5,957 nucleotides of DNA, taken from assembly GCA_028703735.1 (NCBI GenBank), contig JAQVMI010000129.1:1-5957 (forward strand). Reading direction: 5' to 3'. This document shows positions 5,300 through 5,957 of this stretch, piece after piece. The number at the start of each line of letters is the position of its first letter. Position 1 is the stretch's first letter. The notes beneath the pieces were generated by a model, which searched no databases, was not told where the DNA came from, and saw only the letters and a list, made by a program, of their open reading frames with translations. Both the position numbers and the translations under genes were made by a program. This stretch comes from Candidatus Cloacimonadota bacterium (lineage in GTDB: Bacteria; Cloacimonadota; Cloacimonadia; Cloacimonadales; Cloacimonadaceae).

Positions 5300-5957
5300 T
5301 TAAGTGAATTCCTTGATGATATTGTTATTCTTTAGGTATTTGTTGTAGTTAACAGGAAAATCGGAGATTAGCCAAAAAAGAAAGTCAGTTAAATTTGTAT
5401 TCTCGGAAAAGAAAATCTCTCTTAACTGCTTCCAATGGGTTTTTGTGCTACTACCAAGCAGTTTTTCTACTCTTGAAATGATAGCATCCTCGTCATGAGG
5501 CGATATACTGAAGCACATTTGATACTTTGTCTCCAGATAGTGAATCACATTAACTTTGTGTTTGGAAAGTACCCACTTGTTCGATCTTATAGCTGGTGTT
5601 CCTAAAAGTGCCGCCTCCACCTGCATGCTTTGACTGTCACCAATAAGCATATCGGCATAGTATAGGAGGCTGTGCATATCTGTAGGGTCTATCTTCGTCA
5701 CATACTTCTGATATTTTTCGCGTGAGCCTTCTTCTAAACTTATGATTACTTTCCCATGCTTACTAAGGACTGGAATCAACCTGTCTAATAGTGCTTCACT
5801 GATCCCAGTAGTAGCATCATGAACAGAATCATGCCAGGCTGAAAATGAAACCAATCTGATAAGAAAAAAACTCTCTCCGCGTATGTTATACTTATCCAAA
5901 ACACTTTCATCTGGAATAAAGTACTTGGGATGAAGGTAAGCACTTTTCTGAGTCCCG
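5300..5957 (-). CDS. DUF354 domain protein, C-terminal part (cut by window edge)
   Basis: The open frame continues to the right edge; 218 residues are visible, and a TTG at 5899 is not a credible start because DUF354-like sequence (AYLHPKYFIPDESVL) continues upstream of it. Family length is about 340 residues, so roughly the first third is missing. DUF354 signatures seen: FLIRLVSFSAWHD, IISLEEG, the stretch from ADMLIGDSQS through VEAALLGTPAIRSNKW, and a C-terminal LTDFLFWLISDFP. The GDSQSMQVEAALLGTPAI region resembles the nucleotide-binding half of GT-B glycosyltransferases and UDP-GlcNAc 2-epimerases, so a cytoplasmic glycosyltransferase or nucleotide-sugar role is likely, though no activity is established for the family as far as I know. 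It ends 2 nt before the epimerase start, and the pair is probably co-translated. The function is inferred; the family assignment is firm. Confidence 0.85.
   Translation of the reverse strand, partial: GTQKSAYLHPKYFIPDESVLDKYNIRGESFFLIRLVSFSAWHDSVHDATTGISEALLDRLIPVLSKHGKVIISLEEGSREKYQKYVTKIDPTDMHSLLYYADMLIGDSQSMQVEAALLGTPAIRSNKWVLSKHKVNVIHYLETKYQMCFSISPHDEDAIISRVEKLLGSSTKTHWKQLREIFFSENTNLTDFLFWLISDFPVNYNKYLKNNNIIKEFT

Noticed and set aside
5897..5899. TTG start of the DUF354 gene within the window
   Set aside because: The frame stays open to the window edge and the upstream residues (YLHPKYFIPDESVL) fit the DUF354 family, so the gene is truncated by the window.
1..5957. CRISPR array, tRNA, rRNA, riboswitch or rho-independent terminator
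   Set aside because: No regularly spaced repeats, no RNA-gene signatures and no GC-rich hairpin followed by a T-run were seen; gaps between genes are 58 nt or less.

Overview
This window is part of a surface-polysaccharide (capsule, exopolysaccharide or O-antigen) biosynthesis cluster. All nine genes lie on the minus strand and read from right to left. The A/T-rich sequence, the gene repertoire (DUF354 family, a WbpI/WecB-type epimerase, VanZ-like, GxxExxY, a polyprenyl-phosphate sugar transferase) and the short gaps suggest a member of the Bacteroidota or a close relative. That assignment is an inference; no marker gene is present. Several starts have a purine-rich ribosome-binding site (AAGGAG, AAGGTG, AAGGA), others have none.

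Layout in transcription order: (1) the C-terminal two-thirds of a DUF354 protein, cut by the right edge of the window; (2) a non-hydrolysing UDP-HexNAc 2-epimerase; (3) a PIG-L/LmbE deacetylase; (4) a left-handed beta-helix (hexapeptide) acyltransferase with a long C-terminal extension; (5) a small VanZ-like membrane protein; (6) a NodB-type polysaccharide deacetylase; (7) a second hexapeptide acyltransferase, overlapping gene 6 by 4 nt; (8) a GxxExxY-family PD-(D/E)XK protein; (9) the first 50 codons of what looks like the initiating polyprenyl-phosphate sugar transferase, cut by the left edge. Gaps range from a 4-nt overlap to 58 nt, and no terminator or internal promoter could be supported, so one transcription unit starting outside the window is likely. 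No stretch above 60 nt lacks a gene.

How the genes fit together: the epimerase would make a ManNAc-type nucleotide sugar. The DUF354 protein next to it, with a GT-B/epimerase-like C-terminal region, may act on or transfer that sugar. Each of the two deacetylases is followed at once by an acyltransferase, which suggests removal of acetyl groups and re-acylation of two positions. The sugar transferase would load the first sugar-phosphate onto the lipid carrier. Glycosyltransferases, flippase and polymerase must lie outside the window.

The clearest anomaly is the GxxExxY gene. It has no obvious role in sugar chemistry and is bracketed by imperfect 24-nt inverted repeats (positions 154-177 and 655-678, 21/24 identical). 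The left repeat encodes part of the protein's repetitive C-terminal tail and its stop codon. This looks like a small gene cassette inserted into the polysaccharide operon just before the sugar transferase start codon.
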